Notes: generated by a model not told the origin, from the sequence alone. 64,000 bases of DNA from Haloimpatiens massiliensis (GCF_900184255.1 NZ_LT854640.1:2242945-2306944); one strand, 5' to 3'; numbered from the stretch's first letter, positions 18,169 to 27,611 are shown. A program made the numbers and translations.

Positions 18169-19031
18169 CCTCTCTCAGCATATCTAGTTGATAAATCCTT
18201 TAGCTCTAAACCGCTCATAGGCTCACCTAAATCCTCAGATACTTCTGCAATAATCTTAGGATCATTATAATAAGTGGTAGCCATCACTATAGCTTTGGCT
18301 CTTTTTTCTGGATTTGAAGATTTAAATATTCCTGAGCCTACAAATACTCCCTCTGCCCCTAGTTGCATCATGAGAGCTGCATCTGCTGGCGTTGCTATTC
18401 CCCCTGCTGAGAAATTAACTACTGGAAGCTTACCATTTTCCCAAACGTATTGTATCAAATCATAAGGAGCTCTCATTTCTTTAGCTATACTCATGAGTTC
18501 TTCTTTTCCTGCATTTTTTACCGTTTTCATATCATTTATTATAGTTCTCATATGAGTTACAGCTTCCACTACATTCCCCGTTCCTGCTTCACCTTTCGTT
18601 CTTATCATAGAGGCCCCTTCTCCAATTCTTCTTAAAGCTTCTCCTAAATTCCTAGCTCCACAAACAAACGGTACCTTAAAATCTTTTTTATTTATATGAT
18701 AAACCTGGTCTGCTGGAGTTAAAACTTCACTTTCATCTATATAATCTACTCCAATAGCCTCCAAAATTTGAGCTTCCACAAAGTGACCTATTCTAACTTT
18801 AGCCATAACAGGAATAGAAACCGCCTCTTTTATTTCTTTTATCATCTTTGGATCAGACATCCTAGCTACTCCACCCTGTTTTCTAATATCTGATGGAACT
18901 CTCTCCAATGCCATAACTGCAGAGGCCCCTGCCTTTTGAGCTATTTCAGCCTCCTTTGCATTAACCACATCCATAATTACTCCGCCCTTTAACATTTGAG
19001 CAAGATTTTTATTCAATTCATATCTCTCCAT
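18162..19031 (-). CDS. pdxS: Pyridoxal 5'-phosphate synthase subunit PdxS
   Basis: A 289-residue (beta/alpha)8-barrel synthase that makes PLP from ribose 5-phosphate, glyceraldehyde 3-phosphate and ammonia. Near-invariant sequences are present: GGVIMDVVNAKEAEIAQ, ALERVPSDIRK, the catalytic Lys in PVMAKVRIGHF, and IRTKGEAGTGNVVEAV. The C-terminus ends RYAERGW. It is the first gene of a two-gene operon with pdxT, from a good promoter at 19071-19099. Confidence 0.97.
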   Translation of the reverse strand: MERYELNKNLAQMLKGGVIMDVVNAKEAEIAQKAGASAVMALERVPSDIRKQGGVARMSDPKMIKEIKEAVSIPVMAKVRIGHFVEAQILEAIGVDYIDESEVLTPADQVYHINKKDFKVPFVCGARNLGEALRRIGEGASMIRTKGEAGTGNVVEAVTHMRTIINDMKTVKNAGKEELMSIAKEMRAPYDLIQYVWENGKLPVVNFSAGGIATPADAALMMQLGAEGVFVGSGIFKSSNPEKRAKAIVMATTYYNDPKIIAEVSEDLGEPMSGLELKDLSTRYAERGW

Positions 19032-19070
19032 TACTAATCCCCCTATAAATAATAGTTTCTTTTGAAATAC

Positions 19071-19113
19071 AGTATATTATTTACAAATGAATTTTTCAAA
19101 TGTATCGATACAT
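19071..19113 (-). promoter_or_regulatory. pdxS promoter with upstream palindrome
   Basis: On the minus strand, TTGAAA and TATACT are 17 bases apart (19071-19099). Directly upstream of the -35 is the perfect 14-bp palindrome ATGTATCGATACAT (19100-19113), a likely regulator site. No MocR-type regulator gene is nearby. Confidence 0.65.
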
Positions 19114-19183
19114 ATAGCCTATCTATTATTGTAGCATTGATACATACTTTATATCTGTTTATCATATTTTTCATAACGCTAAA

Positions 19184-19209
19184 ACAACAGGACATTACTG
19201 TCCTGTTGT
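19184..19209 (-). terminator. Hairpin terminator
   Basis: ACAACAGGACA and TGTCCTGTTGT form a perfect 11-bp stem with a 4-base loop; the minus strand continues TTTTAG. It probably ends the PadR/DUF1700/DUF4097 transcript ahead of pdxS. Confidence 0.65.
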
Positions 19210-19248
19210 AATTTCATAATATTCCAACATAATTAAGTCTATTTTCTA

Positions 19249-19338
19249 GGGCTGTAGCATTAAGAAATTCACATGCAATATATTGTTTTGCAATTTTAAA
19301 ATAATATCTCGTAGAATTTATTCTTAGTGCAACAGCCC
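19249..19338. repeat. 90-bp inverted-repeat element
   Basis: GGGCTGTAGCATTAAGAA (19249-19266) faces TTCTTAGTGCAACAGCCC (19321-19338); 16 of 18 bases pair. The ends resemble insertion-sequence termini (GGGCTGTTGCA type). It lies just downstream of the DUF4097 gene and may be a small non-autonomous element. Confidence 0.5.
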
Positions 19339-19383
19339 CATTTTAATATGCCTTTACTTTTTAATCTTCCCTACACATATTCA

Positions 19384-20322
19384 TTACGGCACCTTTACAA
19401 CATCAATATTTCCCGAGGTTGTATTAGTATTGATTTTTTTATATGGAGCAGAGCCTATCTTACCATAAGCTTCATTTTTTTTCTCACTTTCATAATCCAT
19501 ATGGAAATCAGAATGTATATCTCCTGAAGAACATTTTCCAGTGAACTTAAAGCTTATTTTTTCCGGAATCTCTATTTTAATATTTCCTGAAGTAGATTCT
19601 ATATTTGAATAATCGCTAATGTCTTTATATCTAATTTTTATGTTTCCCGATGTTGCATGTGCATTTCCAGAACCTTCAAGAGAATCTATAGATATATTTC
19701 CTGATGAAGCATTAAACTCATAGTTTTTTGAATCTATTTTTTCTACATTTATATTTCCGGAAGTAGTTTTCAAAATGACTTCTTTAGCCTTAATATGATA
19801 TTGTCCTTTAAAGTTTCCAGAACTCTGAGTAGATTTTAAATTATTTAATGTTAAATCAGACTCAATTTTAACATTACCTGAGCTTAAATTTATCTGCAAG
19901 TTCTTATTATAATCTTTAGGTATATATACTTCTATTTTTTCATTTAAATTAAAACCAAATATAAAAAACACTCTTTTACTTTGATCTTTTTTAATAGATA
20001 TATTGTTACCCTCTTTAGTTATTATAATTTTTTCTTTTTCATTAATTTTGCCTGTAGCTTTTTGAACTACTTTAAGCTTCTGCTCATCTGTTGATTTTAT
20101 AATTACATTGGAGCTATGAAAATCCAACATTATATTTTCACAGTTATCTATTGATGTATTCTCCTCATGCTTAATTTCATAGTTATTATTCTCTATATTT
20201 AATAAAGAAAAAATATCTCCAGAACTTTTTCCATAATAAATACCATTTATTAAAACCGTTGTAAAAAACACTGCAACAATTGCCAATATTATTATTCTTA
20301 TTTTTATTAAAATTTTATCCAT
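19384..20322 (-). CDS. DUF4097 beta-strand repeat protein
   Basis: A 312-residue protein with one N-terminal transmembrane segment (residues about 8-28) and then repeated short beta strands carrying the motif SGNI (SSGNVKIES, TSGNINVEK, SSGNISIDS, TSGNIKIRY), typical of DUF4097 adhesin-like repeats. It would be anchored with its repeats outside the membrane. Function is unknown. It is the third gene of the common PadR/DUF1700/DUF4097 module, thought to respond to envelope stress. Confidence 0.85.
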   Translation of the reverse strand: MDKILIKIRIIILAIVAVFFTTVLINGIYYGKSSGDIFSLLNIENNNYEIKHEENTSIDNCENIMLDFHSSNVIIKSTDEQKLKVVQKATGKINEKEKIIITKEGNNISIKKDQSKRVFFIFGFNLNEKIEVYIPKDYNKNLQINLSSGNVKIESDLTLNNLKSTQSSGNFKGQYHIKAKEVILKTTSGNINVEKIDSKNYEFNASSGNISIDSLEGSGNAHATSGNIKIRYKDISDYSNIESTSGNIKIEIPEKISFKFTGKCSSGDIHSDFHMDYESEKKNEAYGKIGSAPYKKINTNTTSGNIDVVKVP

Positions 20323-20332
20323 AATTACTGCC

Positions 20333-20992
20333 TCACTGCTTTTTTAATTGAAAACTTAATACTATAATTTTTTCTATGGCAGCACCTATTATAAATATAA
20401 CCCAAGAGTATGCCCAGCTGCCAAAGTGGAAACTTATAAAAATATAGACAACTACAATAACCATCCACAATATTGACTTAATTGAACTTAATATTTGCTT
20501 CTCCTTTTCATTGCAGTACTTCCATTCCTTGAATTCTTCTACTACAGTGTCCTCTTCTCTTAAATATTTGGGTCTAGAACTATTATCGTATACTAACATA
20601 CAGGTAGCCACACCACACATTAAAATCATTATGCAGACTGCCACCTCTTCATTAATATTAAAAACTTCTGTAAACAAAATAAGCACAACCACACTCATTA
20701 TATATATTCCTATAGCTGTTGTTAAAACTATTGCATGTTTTCTTCTTTCCTTTTCTATATTTAAATAGCCATTGACATCTTTTTCTTCCAAACCTCTAAA
20801 AAGTTCATCTACGTCCCCTATTCCATCAATAGCGATTTCTATAGCATCTTCTTCACTTTTTCCTTCGTTTATCAAATCATTATATTTTTCTATAAGATTT
20901 CCCCAGAGCTCATCCTTAAGTTCCATTGCAGCTTTTGTTTTCGGTACATACTGAAAAATTTCATTAAATCTATTGCGTAAATTTTCATGCAT
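20333..20992 (-). CDS. DUF1700/HAAS-type membrane protein
   Basis: A 219-residue protein. The first 85 residues form a soluble helical domain with the pattern typical of HAAS/DUF1700 (ELKDELWGNLIEKYNDLINEGKSEEDAIE, IGDVDELFRGL). Four hydrophobic segments follow in pairs, around residues 90-140 and 170-215. In this module it links the PadR repressor to the DUF4097 protein. It is separated by 2 bases from padR and 10 from the DUF4097 gene. Confidence 0.8.
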   Translation of the reverse strand: MHENLRNRFNEIFQYVPKTKAAMELKDELWGNLIEKYNDLINEGKSEEDAIEIAIDGIGDVDELFRGLEEKDVNGYLNIEKERRKHAIVLTTAIGIYIMSVVVLILFTEVFNINEEVAVCIMILMCGVATCMLVYDNSSRPKYLREEDTVVEEFKEWKYCNEKEKQILSSIKSILWMVIVVVYIFISFHFGSWAYSWVIFIIGAAIEKIIVLSFQLKKQ

Positions 20993-20994
20993 AA

Positions 20995-21327
20995 TTAAAC
21001 ACCCCCATCAATCAAAGTATCTATTATTTTTTTTGATTGTTGCCATTCTTGTTTATTTTGCTTTAGTGCCGCCCTACCAAGTTCCGTTATAGAATAATAT
21101 CTTCTTCTTGCTCCTGTAGTTTCATTTCCCCAGTAGGATGTTATCATAGAAGCTTTCTCAAGCCTTCTAAAAGCTGAATATAGTGTAGCTTCTTTTAATT
21201 CATACTGGTTATTTGTTTTCTCCTTTATAGACTTATTAATCTCGTATCCATAACTATCTTTATCCACTAAATTAGCTAAAATTATAGTTTCTGTGTGACC
21301 CCTTATTATATCGGAAGTTATAGACAT
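20995..21327 (-). CDS. PadR family transcriptional regulator
   Basis: A 110-residue winged-helix repressor: ETIILANLVDKDSYGYEINKSI is the PadR N-terminal signature, ATLYSAFRRLEKASMI the recognition helix region, and GARRRYYSITELGRAALKQ the wing. It is the first gene of its operon, and a large palindrome overlaps its own -35 element (21421-21447), so autoregulation is likely. Confidence 0.9.
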   Translation of the reverse strand: MSITSDIIRGHTETIILANLVDKDSYGYEINKSIKEKTNNQYELKEATLYSAFRRLEKASMITSYWGNETTGARRRYYSITELGRAALKQNKQEWQQSKKIIDTLIDGGV

Positions 21328-21410
21328 ATACCCACTCCTTTCAATTCCTATATACTATATATTCTTTGTCCTTGTCATATATTTCAATAAAATCTAATTG
21401 TTATGGTTAC

Positions 21411-21447
21411 AGTATAATTATATATACCTCGCCTGTCAAGGTATATA
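21411..21447 (-). promoter_or_regulatory. padR promoter with overlapping operator
   Basis: On the minus strand, TTGACA (21434-21439) and TATACT (21411-21416) are 17 bases apart. TATATACCT (21421-21429) and AGGTATATA (21439-21447) form a perfect 9+9-bp palindrome across the -35 and spacer, the expected PadR operator. Confidence 0.75.
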
Positions 21448-21590
21448 TTTTATTTATATATATTTTTTTGTAATATACATTTTTTTAGAAGCTACAGTAA
21501 GACTCTACGAGTAAAATGGCTAGTTACTTATTCCTTTTAGAACAATGAAAAATATATAAAAGTATGCAAAAACAAGCAATAATAAACAAA

Positions 21591-21630
21591 AATAGATGAA
21601 AATAGATGAGAATAGACGGGAATAGACATA
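21591..21630 (+). repeat. Four 10-bp tandem repeats
   Basis: Four consecutive 10-mers begin AATAGA: AATAGATGAA, AATAGATGAG, AATAGACGGG and AATAGACATA. They lie beside the thiF-like gene's terminator. Confidence 0.6.
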
Positions 21631-21660
21631 AAACGGTAGGTGCCAGGCACCTACCGTTTT
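21630..21660 (-). terminator. Terminator containing the thiF-like stop codon
   Basis: AAAACGGTAGGTGCC and GGCACCTACCGTTTT are perfect inverted arms. On the minus strand the arm ends in a T-run. The TAG stop of the thiF/moeB-like gene lies inside the first arm. Confidence 0.8.
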
Positions 21661-22373
21661 ATTATTTGAAAATCTTGCCACAAAAGATCTATCATCAGTA
21701 TTTTGTTTCTTAAAATTTCTCCCCTGTTTAGTAGCACCTTTACTGCTTCACTTACCTGTATGGAGGCAACTACTGCTGGGGTAAAGGAAGGATTTCCAAG
21801 GGTGGTTTCTATACCCTTTTTGTTTTTATCCTTGTATATATTTTTTAAGGTTTTGTCTCCCGGAAATATGGTTGTGACTTGACCATACCATCCTGCGATG
21901 GCTCCATGTACGAAAGGTATTTTAAGTTTTTCACAGGCCTCCTGAAGTAAAAATCTAGTTTCTATATTATCCACTGCATCAATAACCACATGATGACCTT
22001 TTAAAATATCCCACACATTATCCACATTAATGAAATTTGTAATAGCTTCTACTTCTATTAAATCATTAACTATTTCCATTCTTTTTTTAGCTTCTATAGC
22101 TTTATTTCTACCTAAATTTAAATTACTGCTGATGATCTGTCTATTTAAATTAGATTCACTAAAACTATCTCCGTCCACTACTGTTATATGACCGATTCCA
22201 AGTCTACCTAACATTTCAATGACGTATCCACCTAATCCACCACATCCAATTACACACACTGAAAAACTCTTAAGCTTTTCATTTTCCTCTAGGGAAAGAG
22301 CCTTCATGTTTCTTTCATATCTACTGATGTTAACCACCTCCCACTGGTGGAAATAATGATAATACGTCTCCAT
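21651..22373 (-). CDS. ThiF/MoeB-like adenylyltransferase
   Basis: An E1-like enzyme of 240 residues (about 228 if translation begins at the GTG at 22337, which overlaps the moaD-like stop). It adenylates the C-terminal Gly-Gly of a ubiquitin-like sulfur carrier. The nucleotide-binding loop VIGCGGLGGYVIEMLGRLG, the SNLNRQ motif and DAVDNIETRFLL are all present. No CxxC zinc pairs are obvious, unlike classical MoeB. Placed after aor and a moaD-like gene, it probably activates that MoaD for the pterin dithiolene of the tungsten cofactor. Confidence 0.85.
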   Translation of the reverse strand: METYYHYFHQWEVVNISRYERNMKALSLEENEKLKSFSVCVIGCGGLGGYVIEMLGRLGIGHITVVDGDSFSESNLNRQIISSNLNLGRNKAIEAKKRMEIVNDLIEVEAITNFINVDNVWDILKGHHVVIDAVDNIETRFLLQEACEKLKIPFVHGAIAGWYGQVTTIFPGDKTLKNIYKDKNKKGIETTLGNPSFTPAVVASIQVSEAVKVLLNRGEILRNKILMIDLLWQDFQIIKR

Positions 22374-22557
22374 CTTTTAAAGGGGCATCTGCGGTACCGT
22401 CTCTTCCATTTATAAGTAATATAGCTACTTCTTCCACAGGAATCTGGAGTTTTTGTAGTATATCCCTAGGTACTATCTTCTCCTCGCTTATTTCCATAAA
22501 ATATTTTTTCTCTCTACCCTCTCTAAAATATGCAAATAACCGAACTTCAATCTTCAC
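22330..22557 (-). CDS. MoaD-like sulfur carrier
   Basis: A small ubiquitin-fold protein ending in GGG (FPPVGGG), where the Gly-Gly end becomes a thiocarboxylate. I start it at the GTG at 22557, preceded by GAAGGTGA, which gives 75 residues, the normal MoaD length; a frame extends upstream to 22650 but lacks family resemblance. Its last bases overlap the thiF-like gene. The aor neighbourhood favours a MoaD role over ThiS. No MoaE partner is visible. Confidence 0.78.
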   Translation of the reverse strand: MKIEVRLFAYFREGREKKYFMEISEEKIVPRDILQKLQIPVEEVAILLINGRDGTADAPLKDGDVLSLFPPVGGG

Positions 22558-22692
22558 TTTCTCACCTTCTTTCAACTTTTCATCCTGCGCCTGCCTACCA
22601 TAATGCTTCAATCTTATACAGTTATCCAGTAACAACAGAAAGACTTCCATTTTCTAATATTGAAAGCCTTTCTATTTTCTTAAAGCTATTTT

Positions 22693-23007
22693 ATGATTAT
22701 CCCACAAAAATCATTACATTACTTGAATTATGAAATTTCTTTGGAATGACTTTCATAAGAAGCCAAGGAACTGTTTAAATTTAATTTTACAAATTCTTCT
22801 TTTAGACAGATAAAATTATCGTAAGCCTTAAAAGGACGCCAGGCTAGCGAACCTGATGCAGGACGTTGAATGTGAGCGTTAGATAATTTTATATGGTTAA
22901 AAGATTAGAATTTCTTAAATTAAATTTATTGTTCCGAGCTCTTATGCAAGTCATTGAGGAGAAATTTCATAATTCCACTACATTGTACATTATTGTGGGT
23001 TAATCAT
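22693..23007 (+). mobile_element. MITE-like element, copy 2 (long form)
   Basis: A full-length 315-bp copy with terminal inverted repeats ATGATTATCCCAC and (reverse) ATGATTAACCCAC and the GC-rich core at about 22825-22890. TTT flanks both ends. It sits between aor and the moaD-like gene, and its right terminus supplies the aor TGA stop codon (23004-23006). Confidence 0.9.
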
Positions 23008-24830
23008 TTTATATATTCCTCATATTCTTCAAGTCCTAATTTGTTTAGAGTTTCTGCTGTTGGTATACCCTTTTCGTCCCAGCCTCTTACTGAGTAATAT
23101 TCAGGAAGCAATTCACTTAATTTATGAACATATCCCTTAGAAGGTCCATCTGGAATAGGTTCCTTAAGCAATCTCTTTGGAAGTGTATCATGTGTACTGT
23201 CTATGCCTGCCTGTAAATTAAATAATTTTTCTAATGTCCAAACTCTATCTCCGGCAAGCATTATGGACTCTGCATCATGCAATTCTCCGCCTACAACAGC
23301 ATTGTACATATCTACGTAATCCTGTACTCCAAGTCCAAAAGTTGTAAATATACATAAACCTAAAGAATCTATTACAGCTGTTAAGTCATGGAATATCTTA
23401 GCATAAGCTGCTTTTCCTTCTAGTGAAAATCTATCAAGTTTTTCTGGATATCCAAGTATTTCTGGACTTATCATGTAGCCTTTTATATGGCAACCTCCTC
23501 TATTGTTAACTGCATAAGTTATACCGTGACCTTGAATTCCTCTTGGGTCATATGCTGGTAATTCTTGTTTTTTAACTGTCATAGAGAATTCTGGAACACC
23601 GTAAGATTCACATAGTCTGTAAGAACCATCTGCCATCTTATCACCAAAGCCTTCTCTTAATCCCATTTTTCTTGTCCAGCCCACAACAGCCTCTGCATCT
23701 CCCCAATTTAAAGATAATCCATCTGCTGCAATGTCCTCATCTTTTATATATCCTTTTTCATATAATTCCATAGCTGCTGCAATAGTTGCGCCTGCGGAAA
23801 TTGTGTCAAGACCATACTCATTGCAAAGCATATTAGCCACGTTAATAGCATTTAAATCATAAACGTCACAGTCAGAACCAAATGACCATAAAGTCTCATA
23901 TTCAGGACCTCCACATTCCGTTCCGTCATCTAGTTTTACCCATCTACCACAAGCTATAGGGCATCTGTAACATGGATTCTTTCTCACAAGACAATCCTTA
24001 GTAAGAGTTTCTCCACTTATTTTATCTGCCTCGTCAGTGTATGCTTTTTGGAAGTTTCTAACTGGATGTACTCCATTTTCATTAATTATATTCACTAGAA
24101 CAGCTGAACCATAAGTAGGTAGTCCGCCCCCTGCTACTGGGTCGTCTCTTAATATTTTAATCTTTTCTAGTGATACCTTTTTAGCTTCTTCCTCATTAGC
24201 TACTTGAACTTTTCCTGAACCTTTAACTACTATAGCTTTTAAGTTTTTAGAACCCATTACAGCTCCAACGCCACCTCTACCTGCAGCCCTGTCCACATCG
24301 TTCATGATGGCACCTAAAAGTGAAAGTCTTTCTCCTGCTGGTCCTATGCATAAAACCTTTGCTTTAGCATTTGTTTCCTCGCAAAGCATCTCAGTAGTTT
24401 CCAATGAAAGCTTACCCCATACGTGATTCGCATCTCTTATTTCTACTTTATCATCCTCAATATTCACATAAACATGATCATCTGCTTTACCTTCTATTAT
24501 TATCATGTCATAACCTGCATTTTTAAGCTCTGTTCCCCATTTTCCACCGGAGTTTGCTATTCCAATGGTTCCAGTTAAAGGAGCCTTAGTTACTACCATA
24601 TATCTTCCGCTGGTTGGCATAGGTGCGCCTGTAAGTGGCCCTGTAACTATTATAAGTTTATTTTCAGGAGATAGAGCATCTATCTTAGGATCGATTTCTT
24701 CAAATAAAGTTTTAACCCCAAGTCCTCTACATCCTATAAACTTTTTAGCCTTTTTCTCGTCTAATGGCTCTAAAGTGCACTTTTTATTAGTTAAATCGAT
24801 CCTCAAAACCTTTCCATTATAACCGTACAT
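23004..24830 (-). CDS. aor: Tungsten aldehyde:ferredoxin oxidoreductase
   Basis: A 608-residue AOR that oxidises aldehydes to acids (or the reverse) with ferredoxin, using a tungsten bis-pterin and a [4Fe-4S] cluster. Cluster cysteines C287, C290, C294 (CYRCPIAC) and C493 (DSLGLC) match the family spacing almost exactly. Pterin motifs include GRGGVGAVMGSKNLKAI and the N-terminal GRYMVVTKAPLTG. I start at the ATG at 24830 with AGGAGG eight bases upstream, not the TTG at 24836. A sigma-54 promoter precedes it. The stop codon lies inside a MITE terminus. Confidence 0.95.
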   Translation of the reverse strand: MYGYNGKVLRIDLTNKKCTLEPLDEKKAKKFIGCRGLGVKTLFEEIDPKIDALSPENKLIIVTGPLTGAPMPTSGRYMVVTKAPLTGTIGIANSGGKWGTELKNAGYDMIIIEGKADDHVYVNIEDDKVEIRDANHVWGKLSLETTEMLCEETNAKAKVLCIGPAGERLSLLGAIMNDVDRAAGRGGVGAVMGSKNLKAIVVKGSGKVQVANEEEAKKVSLEKIKILRDDPVAGGGLPTYGSAVLVNIINENGVHPVRNFQKAYTDEADKISGETLTKDCLVRKNPCYRCPIACGRWVKLDDGTECGGPEYETLWSFGSDCDVYDLNAINVANMLCNEYGLDTISAGATIAAAMELYEKGYIKDEDIAADGLSLNWGDAEAVVGWTRKMGLREGFGDKMADGSYRLCESYGVPEFSMTVKKQELPAYDPRGIQGHGITYAVNNRGGCHIKGYMISPEILGYPEKLDRFSLEGKAAYAKIFHDLTAVIDSLGLCIFTTFGLGVQDYVDMYNAVVGGELHDAESIMLAGDRVWTLEKLFNLQAGIDSTHDTLPKRLLKEPIPDGPSKGYVHKLSELLPEYYSVRGWDEKGIPTAETLNKLGLEEYEEYIK

Positions 24831-24871
24831 ATGCAATTCCTCCTATATAAATTCATTTGCTAATTTATATG

Positions 24872-24888
24872 AGCAAATTGCATGCCAA
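24872..24888 (-). promoter_or_regulatory. Sigma-54 promoter of aor
   Basis: The minus strand reads TTGGCAT-GCAAT-TTGCT with correct spacing, about 40 bases before the aor start. It matches the adjacent sigma-54 activator gene at 25716. Confidence 0.88.
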
Positions 24889-25279
24889 ACAAATTCTAGT
24901 TCAAGAGCTTTATTGTTTTCTAATAAAAACCACTATTTTGAAGCATTAATTATTAATGTTCCAGCAAACAGTATTGCAATTTAATAAACACTATCGCTAA
25001 TTAAATAAACTCTATTATAGTTCAAATACCCTCTATTACTGGCTTAATATGATTATTTCGCAACATTACTGTGTTTTTCATGTTTTTCGGTTGTTTTTCT
25101 TTACTTTTCATCAATTTTACTTTGTTTTTTGTTTAGACTTTTATGGAATTTTATCAGTTTTAATCTACATTTTATCAAATATTATAATATATTTTATTAA
25201 CATTTATAAAAACAATAACATTAAAAATATTATTAGCAAAACGAGAATCTCGTAATAGTATCTAGTTATTTCTATTTTT

Positions 25280-25347
25280 TGTTCCATTTAAGAGCATTTT
25301 TCATCTTTTCACTGTTCCATTTTAGAATTTTGTTCCGTATTAGCACA
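25280..25347. promoter_or_regulatory. Candidate upstream activator sites of aor
   Basis: Three similar sites: TGTTCCATTTAAGAGCA (25280), TGTTCCATTTTAGAATT (25313) and TGTTCCGTATTAGCACA (25331). A symmetrical form, TGTTCCATTTAAGAACA, lies upstream of the IS near tupA (40443-40459). They are about 400 bases upstream of the aor promoter, in an otherwise featureless AT-rich 885-base gap. Confidence 0.5.
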
Positions 25348-25715
25348 CTCTGTATATTTATCACTATACATGAGAAAATTTCATTACATACATTCACAAT
25401 TTATTTCCTAATCATATTTATTTCCTAATGATATTTATTTTCTAATCATATATTGCTACATTCATGGTTATATTCTGAAGCATAGCTTCCTACATTCATG
25501 GTTATATTCCGAGCATAACTTCCTAAATTCATAATTATTTTCTAGAACATATCTCGCTGTATTCGGAGCCATTTTCTAAGCTGTCGCTCCTCACTTCACA
25601 GTTATGCTCTTCCCTATATTTCCACTGCATTTTATGGTAAGCCTCCATATTGTACGACCCGGATCTAGCAATTTTTTATATGCTAAAACTTAATCTTTAT
25701 ACTTATATTATATTG

Positions 25716-27611
25716 CTATAATGAGTACTTTTCTATTTTTCTATAAAGAGTATTTCTACCTATACCCAGGGCTTTTGCAGCAGAAGAAATATTGCCATTA
25801 AATTTATCGAGCACATTTTGTATATGGTTTCTTTCAACAATTTCCAGATCAAAAACCATACTTTCTGCCTCCTTAGTTGTATATACTCCCTCTTTAATAT
25901 TATAGTATTTTATATCATTTAATATCTCAACGCTCTCTGCATTTATTATAAGTTCTATCACATTCTCCAGCTCTCTTATATTTCCCGGCCAATCATAATT
26001 CATAAGTGTCTCCATGTAAATAGGTGGTATTTCTACTTGTCTTTTGTTTAAATGTTTAGAAGTTTTATTCATAAAATATTCCACCAAAAGAGGAATATCA
26101 TCTCTTCTCTCTCTTAATGCTGGTAAATTTATAGGAAGCACATTGATTCTATAAAATAAATCTTTTCTAAAATTACCCTTCTCTACTTCCTCTCTTAAAT
26201 CCTTATTTGTAGCAGCTATTATCCTAGAATTAACAGGAATTTGCTTGGAACTTCCTATTCTATTTATTACACCTTCTTCTATTACCCTCAAAAGTTTTAT
26301 TTGCATATCAAAAGGCATCTCACCTATTTCATCAAGGAATATAGTACCGCCATCTGCAATTTCAAATTTCCCTGCATATCCACCTCTTTTCGCTCCAGTA
26401 AATGCACCCTCCTCATATCCAAATAGCTCTGATTCTATTAAATTTCTTGGGATAGCTCCACAGTTAACAGCTATAAAAGGCTTATCTTTCCTATCGCTGT
26501 AATTGTGTATTGACTGTGCAAAAACCTCTTTTCCCGTACCGCTTTCTCCAGTTATAAAAATAGTAGACCTACTATCTGCTATTTTTTTAGAATAATTTAT
26601 TATATTTATAAGTTTTCTATTTTTACCTATGATTTTGTCAAAGGTGTAAACGGCCTGACCCCTAAGTATTCTACCTGCAAGCTTTCTAGCCTTTTTCACA
26701 TCTAAAAATACACAAGTTACTTCAAAAATTCTCATAGCTGAATCATATATAGGATATGCACTTAAATTTAGCTGAAGTTTATTTTTGCGTACATTTACAT
26801 ATACATCTTCATGCATAAAACTCCCTTTGTTATAAATCTCATCTAAAACCATAGGCCACTCGGGAATTAAATCCCATATCTTCATGTCTTTTATTTCACT
26901 CTCACTAAATCCAAATAACTCTAATACATTTTTGTTTATGTTTTTTATAGTACCAGATAAGTCTGAGGTTAATATGGCTGTAGGGATTGAATTAAACACA
27001 TTCTCCATACCCTTTTTAGATGCTGCTAAAGCTGCATTGTAATTATTTAACTCTATCATCTTTTCAATGGCATTAACTGCTGCCACTACCATACCTAAAG
27101 TATGTGGATGCACATTCTCACTATATCCTGTTAAATCAAGGACTCCTATTATTTCTCCATTGACATTTTTTATAGGTGCTGCGGAACATGTCCATTTGTG
27201 ATAAGCTTCAATATAGTGATCTTCTCCAGATATTTGAATAGGACCTTTTTCGTTTAAGGCTATACTCATAGCATTGGTTCCTATATTTTCTTCATTCATA
27301 TATGCTCCTGGAATCATCTTTATATTAAACGCTTCCTCTAATATAACCGTATCACCTATAACATTAAGAATACAGCCATTCTTATCTGTAAGAATAACAA
27401 AAAAGTTAGATCCTTTAACAAATTGATAAAGCTGATTCATAAAAGGCGTGGCAGTAATTATTAATTCGGAATTTTCCTGCATAATTTTCTTAAGTTCCAC
27501 ATCTTTTATTATTTTCTTACTATATACCAATCCCTTACTAAGTCCCAAACTTTGACATTTCTCATGAGACTTTAGCACGCATGACTTTTCCTTTGTTAGA
27601 TTATTGTCCAT
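25716..27611 (-). CDS. Sigma-54 activator of the aor locus (GAF-PAS-AAA-Fis)
   Basis: A 631-residue paralogue in layout of the AcoR-like protein. GAF-like domain at about 45-185, PAS at about 200-310 (NVFNSIPTAILTSDLSGTI), AAA+ at about 325-555 with GESGTGKE, GAFTGA and FLDEIGEMP, and a Fis-type C-terminus (NISSAAKALGIGRNTLYRKI). It lies directly upstream of aor in the same direction, and aor has a sigma-54 promoter, so it is probably the aor activator. The signal could be an aldehyde, carboxylate or cofactor; the sequence does not say. MITE copy 3 starts 34 bases upstream of its start codon. Confidence 0.88.
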   Translation of the reverse strand: MDNNLTKEKSCVLKSHEKCQSLGLSKGLVYSKKIIKDVELKKIMQENSELIITATPFMNQLYQFVKGSNFFVILTDKNGCILNVIGDTVILEEAFNIKMIPGAYMNEENIGTNAMSIALNEKGPIQISGEDHYIEAYHKWTCSAAPIKNVNGEIIGVLDLTGYSENVHPHTLGMVVAAVNAIEKMIELNNYNAALAASKKGMENVFNSIPTAILTSDLSGTIKNINKNVLELFGFSESEIKDMKIWDLIPEWPMVLDEIYNKGSFMHEDVYVNVRKNKLQLNLSAYPIYDSAMRIFEVTCVFLDVKKARKLAGRILRGQAVYTFDKIIGKNRKLINIINYSKKIADSRSTIFITGESGTGKEVFAQSIHNYSDRKDKPFIAVNCGAIPRNLIESELFGYEEGAFTGAKRGGYAGKFEIADGGTIFLDEIGEMPFDMQIKLLRVIEEGVINRIGSSKQIPVNSRIIAATNKDLREEVEKGNFRKDLFYRINVLPINLPALRERRDDIPLLVEYFMNKTSKHLNKRQVEIPPIYMETLMNYDWPGNIRELENVIELIINAESVEILNDIKYYNIKEGVYTTKEAESMVFDLEIVERNHIQNVLDKFNGNISSAAKALGIGRNTLYRKIEKYSL

